Shown: positions 44,911 through 54,178, numbered from the stretch's first letter. The stretch: DNA of 64,000 bases from Joostella atrarenae (GCF_021764745.1 NZ_JAETXX010000006.1:172893-236892); one strand, 5' to 3'. A program made the numbers and translations. The notes: generated by a model from the sequence alone, not told the origin.

Positions 44911-44962
44911 GAAGGTATTCCGCGTATGTTTTATCTTAAATGTAAAGAAACCGAAGAAGAGT
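44911..44962 (+). repeat. 52-bp exact copy of the large effector gene after the last immunity gene
   Basis: Bases 44911-44962 are identical to 40493-40544 inside the 1286-codon effector gene, where they encode GIPRMFYLKCKETEEE and flanks. The copy stands alone, 57 bp after the last lipoprotein gene, and is not translated. It ends on the very base (equivalent to 40544) where the remnant at 42697 begins. It marks the downstream edge of the cassette region. Confidence 0.85.
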
Positions 44963-45002
44963 CTCTGATAGTGATTCTTGGTAGCTTAAACAATGCTTTC
45001 TT

Positions 45003-46073
45003 CTATCTAAACCTCCTTTTAAGGTATTTCCTTACTGGTTCATCGAAGTAGGTCATAACAAAATATGCAACAATTAGAAATAGTATAGTACCTCCAATAA
45101 CTATAAATGTAAGTTCACCTTTAGAAGGGTTTTTTGCTATTAAATAATTCCCGAAAACCCAGATCCCAGCGTAGTGGGTCATGTAAAGGGGATATGAAAT
45201 TTTCCCAGAGAAAACACAAAGTCTTTTGGTTTTAACGGGTTCAATTGTTCCTGCCCCCAACATTATAAGTAGCGGGAAGTAAATTAAAACACACAGTAGT
45301 TCATACAGCCAATTAAAAGAAAAATAGGGCATAAGAAAAGCTCCAGCAATCAATAATGAAAGACCTATAAATCCTAAGTTATTTTTTATAATCCAATTAC
45401 AGCGGTAGATTAAAATCCCAGCAAGGAAAGAATAAGAGATCCTTGCAAAACCATCCCAGAAATTATCTTTAGACCAACCACCCATTAAATTACCTGCATT
45501 ATAGGCTACATAAGATAAAAAACCAGCAGCTATTATGGTGAGTACAATCAGCACAGGCTTCTTTAGTTTATTCAGAAATAGTGCGTATGCAATGTTGGCA
45601 ATATATTCCCAAAATAGCGACCATGAAGGAGCATTCAATCCAAAGTTATTAAATCCTCTTTCGCCCATCACAGGGTAGGGTATTAATAATAAAGAGCATA
45701 AGAAAATGAGTCCCATTTCTAAAAAGCTATAGGTAACCTCACTTGCATCAAAGGGATCTAAAAAGAAAAGTAGTAACCCTAAAACAGAGCCGAAAATTAC
45801 CAATGGATGTAATCTTATAATTCGCGATTTAAAAAACTTTAATATTCCTATATCTGCAATGCGATCATCATAAGCATATGCAATTACAAACCCAGATAAG
45901 CAAAAGAAAAAATCTACAGCAAGAAAACCATGACCAATAAAATTCAGTGTAAAATCGGTATAAATCCATTCCATAAAATGAAATATAACCACTGCAAGGG
46001 CGGCTACACCTCTTAATCCATCTAATACTATAAAATGTTTTTTAGATTTTTTGGGGGTAATTTCAGAAGTCAT
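45003..46073 (-). CDS. Acyltransferase 3 family membrane protein (OafA/YrhL-like)
   Basis: 356 residues with about ten membrane helices. The N-terminus FIVLDGLRGVAALAVVIFHF carries the family's conserved Arg and His in the first helix, and ADFFF-like VDFFFCLSGFVIAY follows. These proteins transfer acetyl or other acyl groups to extracytoplasmic sugars such as O-antigen or peptidoglycan. It is on the strand opposite to the T6SS payload genes and converges with them, so it is the first gene beyond the island. Its acceptor is not known. Confidence 0.88.
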   Translation of the reverse strand: MTSEITPKKSKKHFIVLDGLRGVAALAVVIFHFMEWIYTDFTLNFIGHGFLAVDFFFCLSGFVIAYAYDDRIADIGILKFFKSRIIRLHPLVIFGSVLGLLLFFLDPFDASEVTYSFLEMGLIFLCSLLLIPYPVMGERGFNNFGLNAPSWSLFWEYIANIAYALFLNKLKKPVLIVLTIIAAGFLSYVAYNAGNLMGGWSKDNFWDGFARISYSFLAGILIYRCNWIIKNNLGFIGLSLLIAGAFLMPYFSFNWLYELLCVLIYFPLLIMLGAGTIEPVKTKRLCVFSGKISYPLYMTHYAGIWVFGNYLIAKNPSKGELTFIVIGGTILFLIVAYFVMTYFDEPVRKYLKRRFR

Positions 46074-46256
46074 TTAAAGCTACTATATTTAGGTTGGTTG
46101 TAATAAGGCCGCAAAATATAAATTTTTTTACTATTTGCTGCTTTTTTAAAAGTACTTTGTTACTTTATTTTATAGCATTGTATTTTTGTGATAATATTTT
46201 TTTAAAACTCAGTATTAAAACAAGCTTATAGTTCCCTTTCAACTCAAAATATCTTT

Positions 46257-46264
46257 TATCTTTG
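46257..46264 (+). promoter_or_regulatory. Bacteroidetes -7 box for purC
   Basis: TATCTTTG, an exact match to TAnnTTTG, 137 bp upstream of the purC start. A CTTTC at 46236-46240 is in the place of the -33 element. It implies a leader of about 130 nt, which contains an imperfect hairpin (46276-46284 with 46304-46311). Confidence 0.6.
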
Positions 46265-46400
46265 CAGGAGAAAATCTAACTTCCATTCAGCTATAAATTT
46301 ATCGGAGTTAGTATAAAAAATTTAATATATCCCTGCTTTTTATAAAGGGAATATGAAGGTGTTTTTAAAATCAACTATTAGAAATAAATAGCATATACCT

Positions 46401-47348
46401 ATGAGTAATACAATCACAGATACAAATTTTAATTTTCCAAATCAGGAAAGTTTATACAAAGGGAAAGTAAGAGAAGTTTATAATATCAATAACGATCAGT
46501 TAATTATGATTGCTACAGATAGACTTTCTGCTTTTGATGTGATTATGCCTAAAGGGATTCCTTATAAAGGACAAATATTAAATCAGATTGCTACCAAAAT
46601 GATGGATGCAACTAAAGATATTGTTCCAAATTGGTTACTGGCAACGCCAGATCCTAATGTGGCTGTAGGGTACTTATGCGAGCCTTTTAAAGTAGAAATG
46701 GTTATCCGTGGATATTTATCTGGGCATGCTGCTCGTAAGTATAAAATAGGGAAGAGAACGTTATGCGGTGTTGCAATGCCAGAGGGAATGAAGGAGAACG
46801 ATAAGTTTCCAACTCCAATAATAACACCTTCTACAAAAGCCGATCAGGGAGATCATGATGAAGATATCTCTCGTGAGGATATTTTAAAAAAGGGTATTGT
46901 TTCTGAAGAAGACTATTTAATTTTAGAAGAATATACACGAGCTTTATTTAAAAGAGGAAGTGAGATTGCGGCGGAACGCGGACTTATTTTGGTAGATACA
47001 AAATATGAGTTTGGAAAAACTAAAGAAGGGAAAATCGTATTGATTGATGAAATCCATACTCCAGATTCTTCTCGTTATTTTTATGCTGATGGTTATGAAA
47101 CCCGCCAAGAGAAAGGAGAAGCTCAAAAGCAGTTATCCAAGGAATTTGTACGTCAATGGCTAATTGAAAATGGTTTCCAAGGTAAAGAAGGGCAACAGAT
47201 TCCAGAAATGGATGAGGCATATATAAACAGTGTATCAGAGAGATATATTGAGCTTTATGAAAATATTACAGGAGAGAAGTTTATTAAAGCTGATGTTGAG
47301 AATATACAGGCTAGAATAGAAGAGAATGTATTGAATTACCTTAAATAG
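46401..47348 (+). CDS. purC: Phosphoribosylaminoimidazole-succinocarboxamide synthase
   Basis: 315 residues, the longer SAICAR synthase type. It couples CAIR with L-aspartate using ATP in purine synthesis. [20 protein letters not shown] at the start is the ATP-binding hairpin, followed by [18 protein letters not shown], and [17 protein letters not shown] is the conserved late active-site segment. The gene has its own promoter and no other pur gene beside it in the window. Confidence 0.97.
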   Translation: MSNTITDTNFNFPNQESLYKGKVREVYNINNDQLIMIATDRLSAFDVIMPKGIPYKGQILNQIATKMMDATKDIVPNWLLATPDPNVAVGYLCEPFKVEMVIRGYLSGHAARKYKIGKRTLCGVAMPEGMKENDKFPTPIITPSTKADQGDHDEDISREDILKKGIVSEEDYLILEEYTRALFKRGSEIAAERGLILVDTKYEFGKTKEGKIVLIDEIHTPDSSRYFYADGYETRQEKGEAQKQLSKEFVRQWLIENGFQGKEGQQIPEMDEAYINSVSERYIELYENITGEKFIKADVENIQARIEENVLNYLK

Positions 47349-47454
47349 ATCTTTATTATTCGCTTAATATCTCTAGAATAGATTGTAGGATTAAAAATAA
47401 AGCTACTTAGTTGTGATTTATTGCCGCTATTATTAATGATTTGATATCAAAAGA

Positions 47455-48321
47455 ATGAGCAACGAGCAAACTGCAATCCGTACTACATATTTTAGCATTA
47501 TAGGAAATATAGGTTTAGCACTAGTTAAAGGATTAGCAGGCTTTTTTGGGAATTCTTATGCGTTAATAGCAGATGCAATCGAATCTACCTCAGATATTTT
47601 TGCCTCTTTAATGGTTTTATTTGGGCTGAAATATGCAAAAAGACCAGCAGATAAAAATCACCCATACGGACACGGAAAAATAGAACCTGTAATTACATTT
47701 TTGGTAGTAGCCTTTCTTGTGACTTCTGCCACTATAATTGCATATGAGAGTATTCAGAATATAAGAACACCACATAAAAGTCCTAAAGCATGGACATTAA
47801 TTGTTCTCGGTATTATTATTATTTGGAAAGAAATTTCATATCGGATAGTAATTAATAAAAGCAACCAAACAAATAGCTCTTCTCTACGTGCCGATGCTTG
47901 GCATCACCGTAGTGACGCATTAACTTCTGTGGCTGCTTTTATCGGAATTTCTATAGCTGTTCTTTTTGGAAAAGGGTACGAAGCAGCAGATGATTGGGCT
48001 GCTTTATTGGCGTCAGGAATCATTTTATATAATAGCTATTTAATCTTCAGACCTGCTTTGGGAGAGATTATGGACGAGCATTTCTATGACGACCTTATCC
48101 ATGAAGTTAGAGAGAAATCTACAGATGTAAATGGAGTTATAGATACCGAGAAGTGCTTTGTAAGAAAGTCTGGAACTAGATTTCTTGTAGACCTACACAT
48201 TATTGTAGACGGTAGTATTTCTGTGAGGGAGGGACACGATATCTCTCATAACCTAAAAGATTATCTTCAAAAGGAAATACCTAATATTGCAGATGTTCTT
48301 ATTCATATAGAACCAAATTAG
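47455..48321 (+). CDS. Cation diffusion facilitator (zinc/iron efflux) protein
   Basis: 288 residues. Five or six membrane helices in the first 200 residues hold the metal site: ADAIESTSD in helix 2, HPYGHGKIE in the following loop and ADAWHHRSDALTS in helix 5, where the H-x-x-x-D pair binds metal. The C-terminal cytoplasmic ferredoxin-like domain (about 205-288) has the late His residues typical of the family. It exports divalent cations against protons. It ends next to a bidirectional terminator. Confidence 0.93.
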   Translation: MSNEQTAIRTTYFSIIGNIGLALVKGLAGFFGNSYALIADAIESTSDIFASLMVLFGLKYAKRPADKNHPYGHGKIEPVITFLVVAFLVTSATIIAYESIQNIRTPHKSPKAWTLIVLGIIIIWKEISYRIVINKSNQTNSSSLRADAWHHRSDALTSVAAFIGISIAVLFGKGYEAADDWAALLASGIILYNSYLIFRPALGEIMDEHFYDDLIHEVREKSTDVNGVIDTEKCFVRKSGTRFLVDLHIIVDGSISVREGHDISHNLKDYLQKEIPNIADVLIHIEPN

Positions 48322-48328
48322 AACAAAA

Positions 48329-48356
48329 AAATAGCGAGGAAATTTCCTCGCTATTT
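48329..48356. terminator. Bidirectional terminator between cation efflux gene (+) and barrel gene (-)
   Basis: A perfect 28-bp palindrome with arms AAATAGCGAGGAAA and TTTCCTCGCTATTT, flanked by A and T runs, 7 bp after the efflux gene stop and 27 bp from the stop of the converging gene. Confidence 0.9.
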
Positions 48357-48383
48357 ATATTTATAAACCTATTTTATATGGTT

Positions 48384-48998
48384 TTAGAATCTATATAATA
48401 AACCAAATTGAGGTTGGTCAAATATATTTTCAAATAAGTTAATATTTAATTCAAAAGTATTTGAAGAAGGTCCTTCTTCAGGAGAAACGCTATTGTAAGA
48501 AAGTACATTTGCTAATGTAAAGGTTGCAGCTAAGTTCTTAGTAATGAAGTAATTCAATCCTAAATTAATGTCAGCAGTAACACTATTACTAATATCTTCA
48601 ATATCAGCAATTTCTGTTTTATTTCTTCCGTATCCTAAACCAGCTTCACCATAAGCTTTAAAACGTTTTTTCCCTAATTCTAAGAAATAGTATCTAGCAA
48701 AACCACCTATTCCAAAGATATTAGTTTTAGAGTCTAGTGTTTCAACTTTATTAGAAGCAAAATTTACTTCTCCCCCTACAGCAAGTTTATTGTTTAAAAA
48801 GTATCCAAATTTTGGATTGAACCCATAATAATCTTGTTCTCCACCTGTACTTATTTTAATAGCACCTTCAACGAACATATCTCCTTTAGCAAAAGTGATG
48901 CTTTCACCAGATTTCAATTGTGATTTTAATTCTTTCTCTTGTGCACTTACCAAACAAATAGTAGCGAATGCAAACATTGTTGTAATTAAATTTCTCAT
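48384..48998 (-). CDS. Outer-membrane beta-barrel protein (OmpX/porin-like)
   Basis: 204 residues from the start at 48998 (MRNLITTMFAFATICLVSAQ, a signal peptide cleaved after SAQ); the frame is open to 49031 but that adds a non-signal extension. The mature part alternates polar and hydrophobic residues with turns such as FNPKFGYFLNNKLAVGGEVNF, as in small eight-stranded barrels, and ends in LLYRF with the terminal aromatic residue recognised by the BAM machinery. Similar proteins are common in flavobacteria; the role is unknown. Confidence 0.8.
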   Translation of the reverse strand: MRNLITTMFAFATICLVSAQEKELKSQLKSGESITFAKGDMFVEGAIKISTGGEQDYYGFNPKFGYFLNNKLAVGGEVNFASNKVETLDSKTNIFGIGGFARYYFLELGKKRFKAYGEAGLGYGRNKTEIADIEDISNSVTADINLGLNYFITKNLAATFTLANVLSYNSVSPEEGPSSNTFELNINLFENIFDQPQFGLLYRF

Positions 48999-49031
48999 CA
49001 TTATTTGATTTTTTAAAATTTGTAGCGGCAA

Positions 49032-49420
49032 ATATATACTTATATTCTATAATAAATATATTTTTTTCTACATTTTTTAAAGCCTTATTTTAGATGATTG
49101 AATACCAGTTGTATTCCTCGATAAAACAGGTGTTTTCTGCTTTTCATTGTTATGATTTGAACACTTTGCAATCATATGTTAAGTCAATATTGAAGAATAA
49201 AATCAATTAAAAAGTTAAATAGTACAGTAAATAATTTATTTTTGAATGAAGAACTTCACTTAAACTTAGCTATACATTTAGTTTTATTTGTTGAGTATAA
49301 GCAAGGCATGTCGATTTTTATGCTTTAGTTCCGGATATTCTAAATTTAGCATACATTAACTATAAGGATATATAAAGTAATACGACAAAGTATTATATAC
49401 AGTAATATTAAAGTTCAAAA
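49032..49420 (+). promoter_or_regulatory. Gene-free gap before the DsbA-family gene
   Basis: 389 bp of AT-rich sequence between divergent genes. No open frame with coding character is seen. TATTTTTG at 49237-49244 matches the Bacteroidetes -7 box on the plus strand, but it would give a leader of about 170 nt. Nothing else was recognised. Confidence 0.35.
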
Positions 49421-50074
49421 ATGAAAGATAAAATTAAGTTAGATATTATTTCTGATGTTGTTTGCCCTTGGTGTATCGTTGGTTATAAACGTTTGGAGGC
49501 AGCAATTACAGAAATGGGAATTGAAGATCAAGTAGAAATCGAGTGGCAGCCTTTTGAATTAAATCCTCATATGCCTGTAGAAGGGGAAAATGTGCAAGAG
49601 CATATTGAAAACAAGTATGGAGCAAGTAGAGAAGATCAAAAGAGATCTCAAGAGCAAATGGCAGCAGCAGGAGAGGCGCTAGGATTTAAGTTTGATTATT
49701 TTGATGATATGAAAATTGTAAATACTAGAGATGCCCATGTTTTAATAGACTTTGCAAAAGAAAAGGGAAAACAAACAGCATTGAAACTCCGATTGATAAC
49801 CGCCTTTTTTAGTGAACGTAAAGACGTTTCTGATAGAAAAGTGTTATTAAAAGAAGTAGAAGCAATAGGATTAGACTCAAAAGAGGCATTAGCAAGGCTA
49901 GAAAATAAAGAGGCTAAGAAGGAAATCCAAACCAAGGAAGCTTACTGGCAGAGTTTAGGAGTAAATTCTGTTCCAACAGTAGTTTTCAATACTAAAAGTG
50001 CATTAACGGGTGCACAGCCTATAGAAGTTTACAAGCAAGTGCTTACAGAACTGCTTCAAGAATCAGAATCTTAA
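49421..50074 (+). CDS. DsbA-family oxidoreductase, FrnE-like
   Basis: 217 residues without a signal peptide, so cytoplasmic. CPWC at residues 15-18 (SDVVCPWCIVGYKRLE) is the thioredoxin-fold active site of FrnE-type DsbA proteins, and the late GVNSVPTVVF holds the cis-proline. The helical insert between them is of normal size. FrnE proteins act as disulfide isomerases or glutathione-S-transferase-like enzymes in oxidative stress in other bacteria. A strong terminator follows. Confidence 0.93.
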   Translation: MKDKIKLDIISDVVCPWCIVGYKRLEAAITEMGIEDQVEIEWQPFELNPHMPVEGENVQEHIENKYGASREDQKRSQEQMAAAGEALGFKFDYFDDMKIVNTRDAHVLIDFAKEKGKQTALKLRLITAFFSERKDVSDRKVLLKEVEAIGLDSKEALARLENKEAKKEIQTKEAYWQSLGVNSVPTVVFNTKSALTGAQPIEVYKQVLTELLQESES

Positions 50075-50159
50075 TACTATAATAGTAACCAGTGCTTGGT
50101 TATTTTATAGTGATTTGAGAATATACAGTTAGTTAAGACTTCAAATTAAGATAATAACT

Positions 50160-50192
50160 AAAGCCTCGTTTAATATGTACGAGGCTTTTTTA
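50160..50192 (+). terminator. Terminator after the DsbA-family gene
   Basis: AAAGCCTCGT (50160-50169) pairs with ACGAGGCTTT (50179-50188), followed by a T run. It lies 86 bp after the stop codon. Confidence 0.85.
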
Positions 50193-50226
50193 TGTTTTTC
50201 TTAAAACCTATTTTCTCTTGAATCGT

Positions 50227-50234
50227 TATCTTTG
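50227..50234 (+). promoter_or_regulatory. Bacteroidetes -7 box for the EcsC-like gene
   Basis: TATCTTTG, exact match to TAnnTTTG, 75 bp upstream of the EcsC-like start and just after the preceding terminator. Confidence 0.55.
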
Positions 50235-50308
50235 ATAGAGAGAGGAATAGATATGGAGAGATGTGCAATTGAAGTTAGTAATTCCTTTAATTAGAAAAGA
50301 AAGAAAAT

Positions 50309-51109
50309 ATGAAGCTGAAAGAAATAGATCGCGAAGAATTATACAAGGCAATGCTTATCTTGGAAAATCCTGGTATTGCAGCTAAGATCACCAATTTTAT
50401 AGGTACTCCAATTGAAAAAAGTATAGAACTATTACCAGAAAACTGGAGAGATAAAGTAGGAGAGATTACAAAAACAGCTTTGCTAAAAGCTACCGATGCC
50501 GCAGTTCTTACCTTAAAAGATAATAATAAGAATAGATCTTCTAATATGTTGCATAAAATAGGAGTAGCCTTTTCTGGGGGAGTAGGTGGTTTTTTTGGAT
50601 TACCAGCATTGGCCATAGAACTTCCTGTTTCCACCACTTTAATGTTACGATCTATAGCAGATATAGCAAGGGCAGAAGGAGAATCTATAAATAATCCAGA
50701 TACAAAGTTAGCCTGTATTGAGGTCTTTGCACTCGGTGGGAGAGGAGCTGCAGACGATGCCGTAGAAAGTGGGTACTTTACGGTAAGAGCAGCCTTAGCA
50801 AAATCGGTTTCGGAGGCAGCAGAATTTGCAGCCACCAAAGTATTAACAGACGAAGGAGCACCAGTATTAATACGACTCATATCAAATATTGCAGAACGTT
50901 TTAGCGTTCAAGTAACCGAAAAAGCAGCAGCACAATCTATTCCAGCAATTGGAGCCGCTGGGGGAGCAATATTAAATACAATCTTTATAGATCACTTCCA
51001 AGATATGGCAAAAGGTCACTTTATAATCCGAAGATTAGAAAATCAATATGGAAAAGACCTTATTAAAAGTGCCTATGATGACATGCTTAAAAGGAGTCTA
51101 GTAGCCTAA
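50309..51109 (+). CDS. EcsC family protein
   Basis: 266 residues. The region from about 75 to 250 shows the EcsC-family character: FSGGVGGFFGLPALAIELPV and STTLMLRSIADIARAEGE, followed by Ala-rich helices and VTEKAAAQSIPAIGAAGGA near the C-terminus. EcsC was named from the Bacillus ecs operon, but its biochemical role is unknown. The Gly/Ala-rich helices suggest membrane association. It appears to be a single-gene unit with its own promoter. Confidence 0.82.
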   Translation: MKLKEIDREELYKAMLILENPGIAAKITNFIGTPIEKSIELLPENWRDKVGEITKTALLKATDAAVLTLKDNNKNRSSNMLHKIGVAFSGGVGGFFGLPALAIELPVSTTLMLRSIADIARAEGESINNPDTKLACIEVFALGGRGAADDAVESGYFTVRAALAKSVSEAAEFAATKVLTDEGAPVLIRLISNIAERFSVQVTEKAAAQSIPAIGAAGGAILNTIFIDHFQDMAKGHFIIRRLENQYGKDLIKSAYDDMLKRSLVA

Positions 51110-51378
51110 AAAGGCAATTATTATTTTCAGAAACTATAAAAAATCTCCCGTTTTTTCGTCTAACAACGATTTTCACACTACAAACACCAAAAAAATCCAA
51201 ACAAACGGACAAATTATAGGGTTTTCAGAAGCAATTGAATATAGTTGACGATTAGAGTGTTTTGTGTTGAATATCAATGTTTTGCTATGCTTATTGCGTA
51301 TTTTCTTTAATACTGACTGTGATATTTCTAACGTTTTCGCTTTAGGTATTTTGCATAAAAATAATTACTTTAGTCACC
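51110..51378 (+). other. Gap upstream of acs
   Basis: 269 bp of AT-rich sequence with no gene. A convincing promoter box or terminator was not found; TATTTTGC near 51350 is only a partial -7 match. Confidence 0.3.
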
Positions 51379-53289
51379 ATGAGTAATTACCACATCAAAC
51401 ACTTAGAAGAGTATTTTCAAGTTTACCGAAAGTCAGTTCGCGATCCGGAGAGTTTCTGGGGCGAAGTAGCTGAAGAGCACTTTGTATGGCGAAAAAAATG
51501 GAATAATGTTTTAGAATGGGACTTCACCAAACCCGAAATTAAGTGGTTCGAAGGAGCTAAACTAAACATAACAGAAAACTGTATCGACAGGCATCTTCGC
51601 GTTCGTGGGGATAAAACAGCCATTGTTTGGGAGCCGAACGATCCAAAAGAGGAAGCATTACATATCACCTATAAAGATTTGCACGAGCGCGTTTGTAAAT
51701 TCGCCAATGTATTAAAATCAAAAGGAATCCAAAAAGGAGATCGTGTATGTATTTACCTTCCTATGATTCCAGAACTAGCCATTTCCGTATTGGCATGTGC
51801 TAGAATAGGAGCGATCCACTCCGTAGTTTTCGCAGGATTTTCATCCACAGCATTGGCAACAAGAATCAACGATTCCGACTGTAAAATGCTAATCACCTCA
51901 GATGGTTCTTTCCGAGGGAGCAAATCTATAGACCTAAAAGGTATTGTAGACGAAGCTTTAGAGAAATGCAATAGCATAGAATCTGTATTGGTAGCTAAAA
52001 GAACAGGTGCAGATATCCATATGGAAGAAAACCGAGACGAGTGGTTACAACCATTATTAGATGCCGCAGATAGTAATTGTGAGCCCGAAATAATGGATGC
52101 CGAAGATCCACTTTTTATATTATATACCTCAGGATCTACAGGAACACCAAAGGGAATGGTGCATACCACGGGAGGATATATGGTGTATACGGCCTATACT
52201 TTTAAAAATATATTTCAATATCAAGAAAACGATGTCTATTGGTGTACCGCAGATATCGGTTGGATTACTGGCCATAGTTACATTGTTTATGGTCCACTAG
52301 CCAATGGTGCTACTACTGTGATGTTCGAGGGAGTACCTTCATATCCAGATTACGGTCGCTTTTGGGAAGTTATAGAAAAGCACAAAGTAAATCAGTTTTA
52401 TACGGCGCCAACAGCAATCCGTGCTTTGGCAAAAGAGAAATTGGATTTTGTAACCGAGCACGATCTATCTTCTTTAAAAGTTTTGGGTTCCGTTGGAGAA
52501 CCTATAAACGAAGAAGCATGGCACTGGTATAACGATAACGTTGGGAAATCACAGTGTCCAATTGTAGATACTTGGTGGCAAACGGAAACAGGAGGAATTA
52601 TGATCTCTCCAATTCCATATACCACCCCAACAATTCCAACCTATGCCACACTTCCATTACCAGGAATCCAACCAGCATTAATGGACGAGAATGGGAAGGA
52701 AATTAAAGGAAATCGTGTGAGTGGACGTATGTGTATTAAATTCCCGTGGCCATCTATTGCAAGAACCATTTGGGGAAATCACAAACGTTATAAAGAAACA
52801 TATTTCTCGGCATTTGAGAACATGTATTTCACTGGAGATGGCGCGCTAAGAGACGCTGTAGGATATTATAGAATTACGGGTCGTGTAGACGATGTAGTTA
52901 TTGTTTCCGGCCATAATCTAGGAACTGCGCCTATAGAAGATGCCATTAACGAGCATCCAGCAGTTGCAGAATCTGCCATTGTAGGTTTCCCACATGAGGT
53001 GAAAGGTAATGCACTTTATGGATTTGTAATCCTTAAAGAAGTAGGAGAAACTAGAGACCGTAGCAATCTAAGAAACGAGATTAATCAGCAGATTACAGAA
53101 CATATTGGGCCGATTGCAAAGTTAGATAAGATTCAATTTGTAAACGGACTCCCAAAAACGCGTAGTGGTAAAATTATGCGTAGGATTTTACGTAAGATAG
53201 CATCCAACGATTTATCAAATCTAGGAGATATCAGTACGTTATTAAATCCAGATGTTGTGGACGAAATTATAAAAGAGAAATTAGATTAG
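51379..53289 (+). CDS. acs: Acetate--CoA ligase (acetyl-CoA synthetase)
   Basis: 636 residues, the usual Acs length. It activates acetate to acetyl-AMP and then acetyl-CoA. YTSGSTGTPKGMVHTTGGY near residue 253 is the AMP-binding P-loop, WCTADIGWITGHSYIVYGPL and DTWWQTETGG are Acs-type core motifs, and TRSGKIMRR near the C-terminus contains the catalytic Lys that is also the acetylation site in Acs enzymes. It is followed by the variable region that starts near 53290. Confidence 0.95.
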   Translation: MSNYHIKHLEEYFQVYRKSVRDPESFWGEVAEEHFVWRKKWNNVLEWDFTKPEIKWFEGAKLNITENCIDRHLRVRGDKTAIVWEPNDPKEEALHITYKDLHERVCKFANVLKSKGIQKGDRVCIYLPMIPELAISVLACARIGAIHSVVFAGFSSTALATRINDSDCKMLITSDGSFRGSKSIDLKGIVDEALEKCNSIESVLVAKRTGADIHMEENRDEWLQPLLDAADSNCEPEIMDAEDPLFILYTSGSTGTPKGMVHTTGGYMVYTAYTFKNIFQYQENDVYWCTADIGWITGHSYIVYGPLANGATTVMFEGVPSYPDYGRFWEVIEKHKVNQFYTAPTAIRALAKEKLDFVTEHDLSSLKVLGSVGEPINEEAWHWYNDNVGKSQCPIVDTWWQTETGGIMISPIPYTTPTIPTYATLPLPGIQPALMDENGKEIKGNRVSGRMCIKFPWPSIARTIWGNHKRYKETYFSAFENMYFTGDGALRDAVGYYRITGRVDDVVIVSGHNLGTAPIEDAINEHPAVAESAIVGFPHEVKGNALYGFVILKEVGETRDRSNLRNEINQQITEHIGPIAKLDKIQFVNGLPKTRSGKIMRRILRKIASNDLSNLGDISTLLNPDVVDEIIKEKLD

Positions 53290-53397
53290 GAGCCCAATAG
53301 CACGCTGTAAAAAGCCAATGCTGTTGCCCGCTCTCGCTCATACACGGTATCCGCTCCATCGGGGCTAGCAGCCAAAGTATGGGTGTAAAATAAAGGG
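53290..53397 (+). other. GC-rich non-coding tract after acs
   Basis: About 108 bp that is visibly richer in G+C than its surroundings (for example GCTGTTGCCCGCTCTCGCTC and CATCGGGGCTAGCAGCC), with no open frame. It abuts repeat A1. It may be the edge of an inserted segment or a structured RNA; nothing specific was recognised. Confidence 0.4.
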
Positions 53398-53451
53398 CCC
53401 CCAAAGAGTAATCCAAATAGGAACTCTTTTGGGGTTAAAAATATCTAATGG
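53398..53451. repeat. Repeat A, copy 1 (hairpin terminator-like)
   Basis: 54 bp, identical to 55347-55400 except for one base. The core is an inverted repeat, CCCCAAAGAGT against ACTCTTTTGGGG, with a 13-base loop, followed by TTAAAAATATCTAATGG. It lies between the acs end (+) and the 197-residue gene (-) and could terminate both. Confidence 0.85.
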
Positions 53452-53584
53452 TATTTATATAGGTATTATGGCGTGTTACACGTACCTAGTTTAGCAAATA
53501 ACAATCGAATAGAAAATCTACTAAGGATTTTGTAAGTAGTTGTTAAACAGATAATTATTTTTATACGGTGCTACCACCAGTTTT

Positions 53585-54178
53585 CTATTCAATTGTTAAT
53601 TTCTTCTCAACCAATAAGGAATAAGCTATATCAAATTCTGATGAAACAGTTTTCCAATCGGATTTTAATTTTTCAGGTCTCTTTATGTAATTCAAAAATT
53701 TTCTTCCGTTATGAAATTTTTCAACTTCCGATTCAGTCAAATTTTTTAGAGTGGAAATCTCATTTATTACGTTTTCAAGAGTTTTTCTATCCTTTTTAAA
53801 TCTTTTATTATTTAGATGCATACGTAATCCAAGTTCAAATATTGCTGATTTTTCAAAATATGAATCTGATAAATCAGCATCAACTATTTCTCCGAATTTT
53901 AAATAACATTTCTTATGAAATTCTTTCAAGGATTCACCTGATTTTATTAGTCCAACATAATCAATATCGTCTTTTTTAATGTCTGTTTCTTTGTTAATTA
54001 AACCACTATTATAAACCACAATAAAATCAATTTCCTTTCCTATTAATTTAGTGAAGTTGAAATAATCACCGTGTCGAATTGCTGCGAATTCATCTTTGAA
54101 ATCAGAAGTATCAAGTTTATTTTTTAGGACTTTATACATATATCCAATTACTACTTGAATTATCAATTTTTGTTTCAT
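53585..54178 (-). CDS. Unknown accessory protein, cargo between repeats A1 and B1
   Basis: 197 residues, no signal peptide; the first 15 residues (MKQKLIIQVVIGYMYKVLKN) are moderately hydrophobic. Lys/Glu-rich with several predicted helices and low GC. No family recognised. It is alone on the minus strand among plus-strand genes, and its start codon lies 7 bp from repeat B1, so it looks like an inserted cargo gene. The A...B brackets at 55347 and 57067 hold a toxin-antitoxin pair in the same setting, so a defence or addiction role is possible but unproven. Confidence 0.5.
   Translation of the reverse strand: MKQKLIIQVVIGYMYKVLKNKLDTSDFKDEFAAIRHGDYFNFTKLIGKEIDFIVVYNSGLINKETDIKKDDIDYVGLIKSGESLKEFHKKCYLKFGEIVDADLSDSYFEKSAIFELGLRMHLNNKRFKKDRKTLENVINEISTLKNLTESEVEKFHNGRKFLNYIKRPEKLKSDWKTVSSEFDIAYSLLVEKKLTIE

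Noticed and set aside
50287..50880. 197-codon minus-strand open frame
   Set aside because: It is the antisense shadow of the EcsC-like gene, which has clear family character and its own promoter; the shadow is a Ser/Ala-rich artefact.
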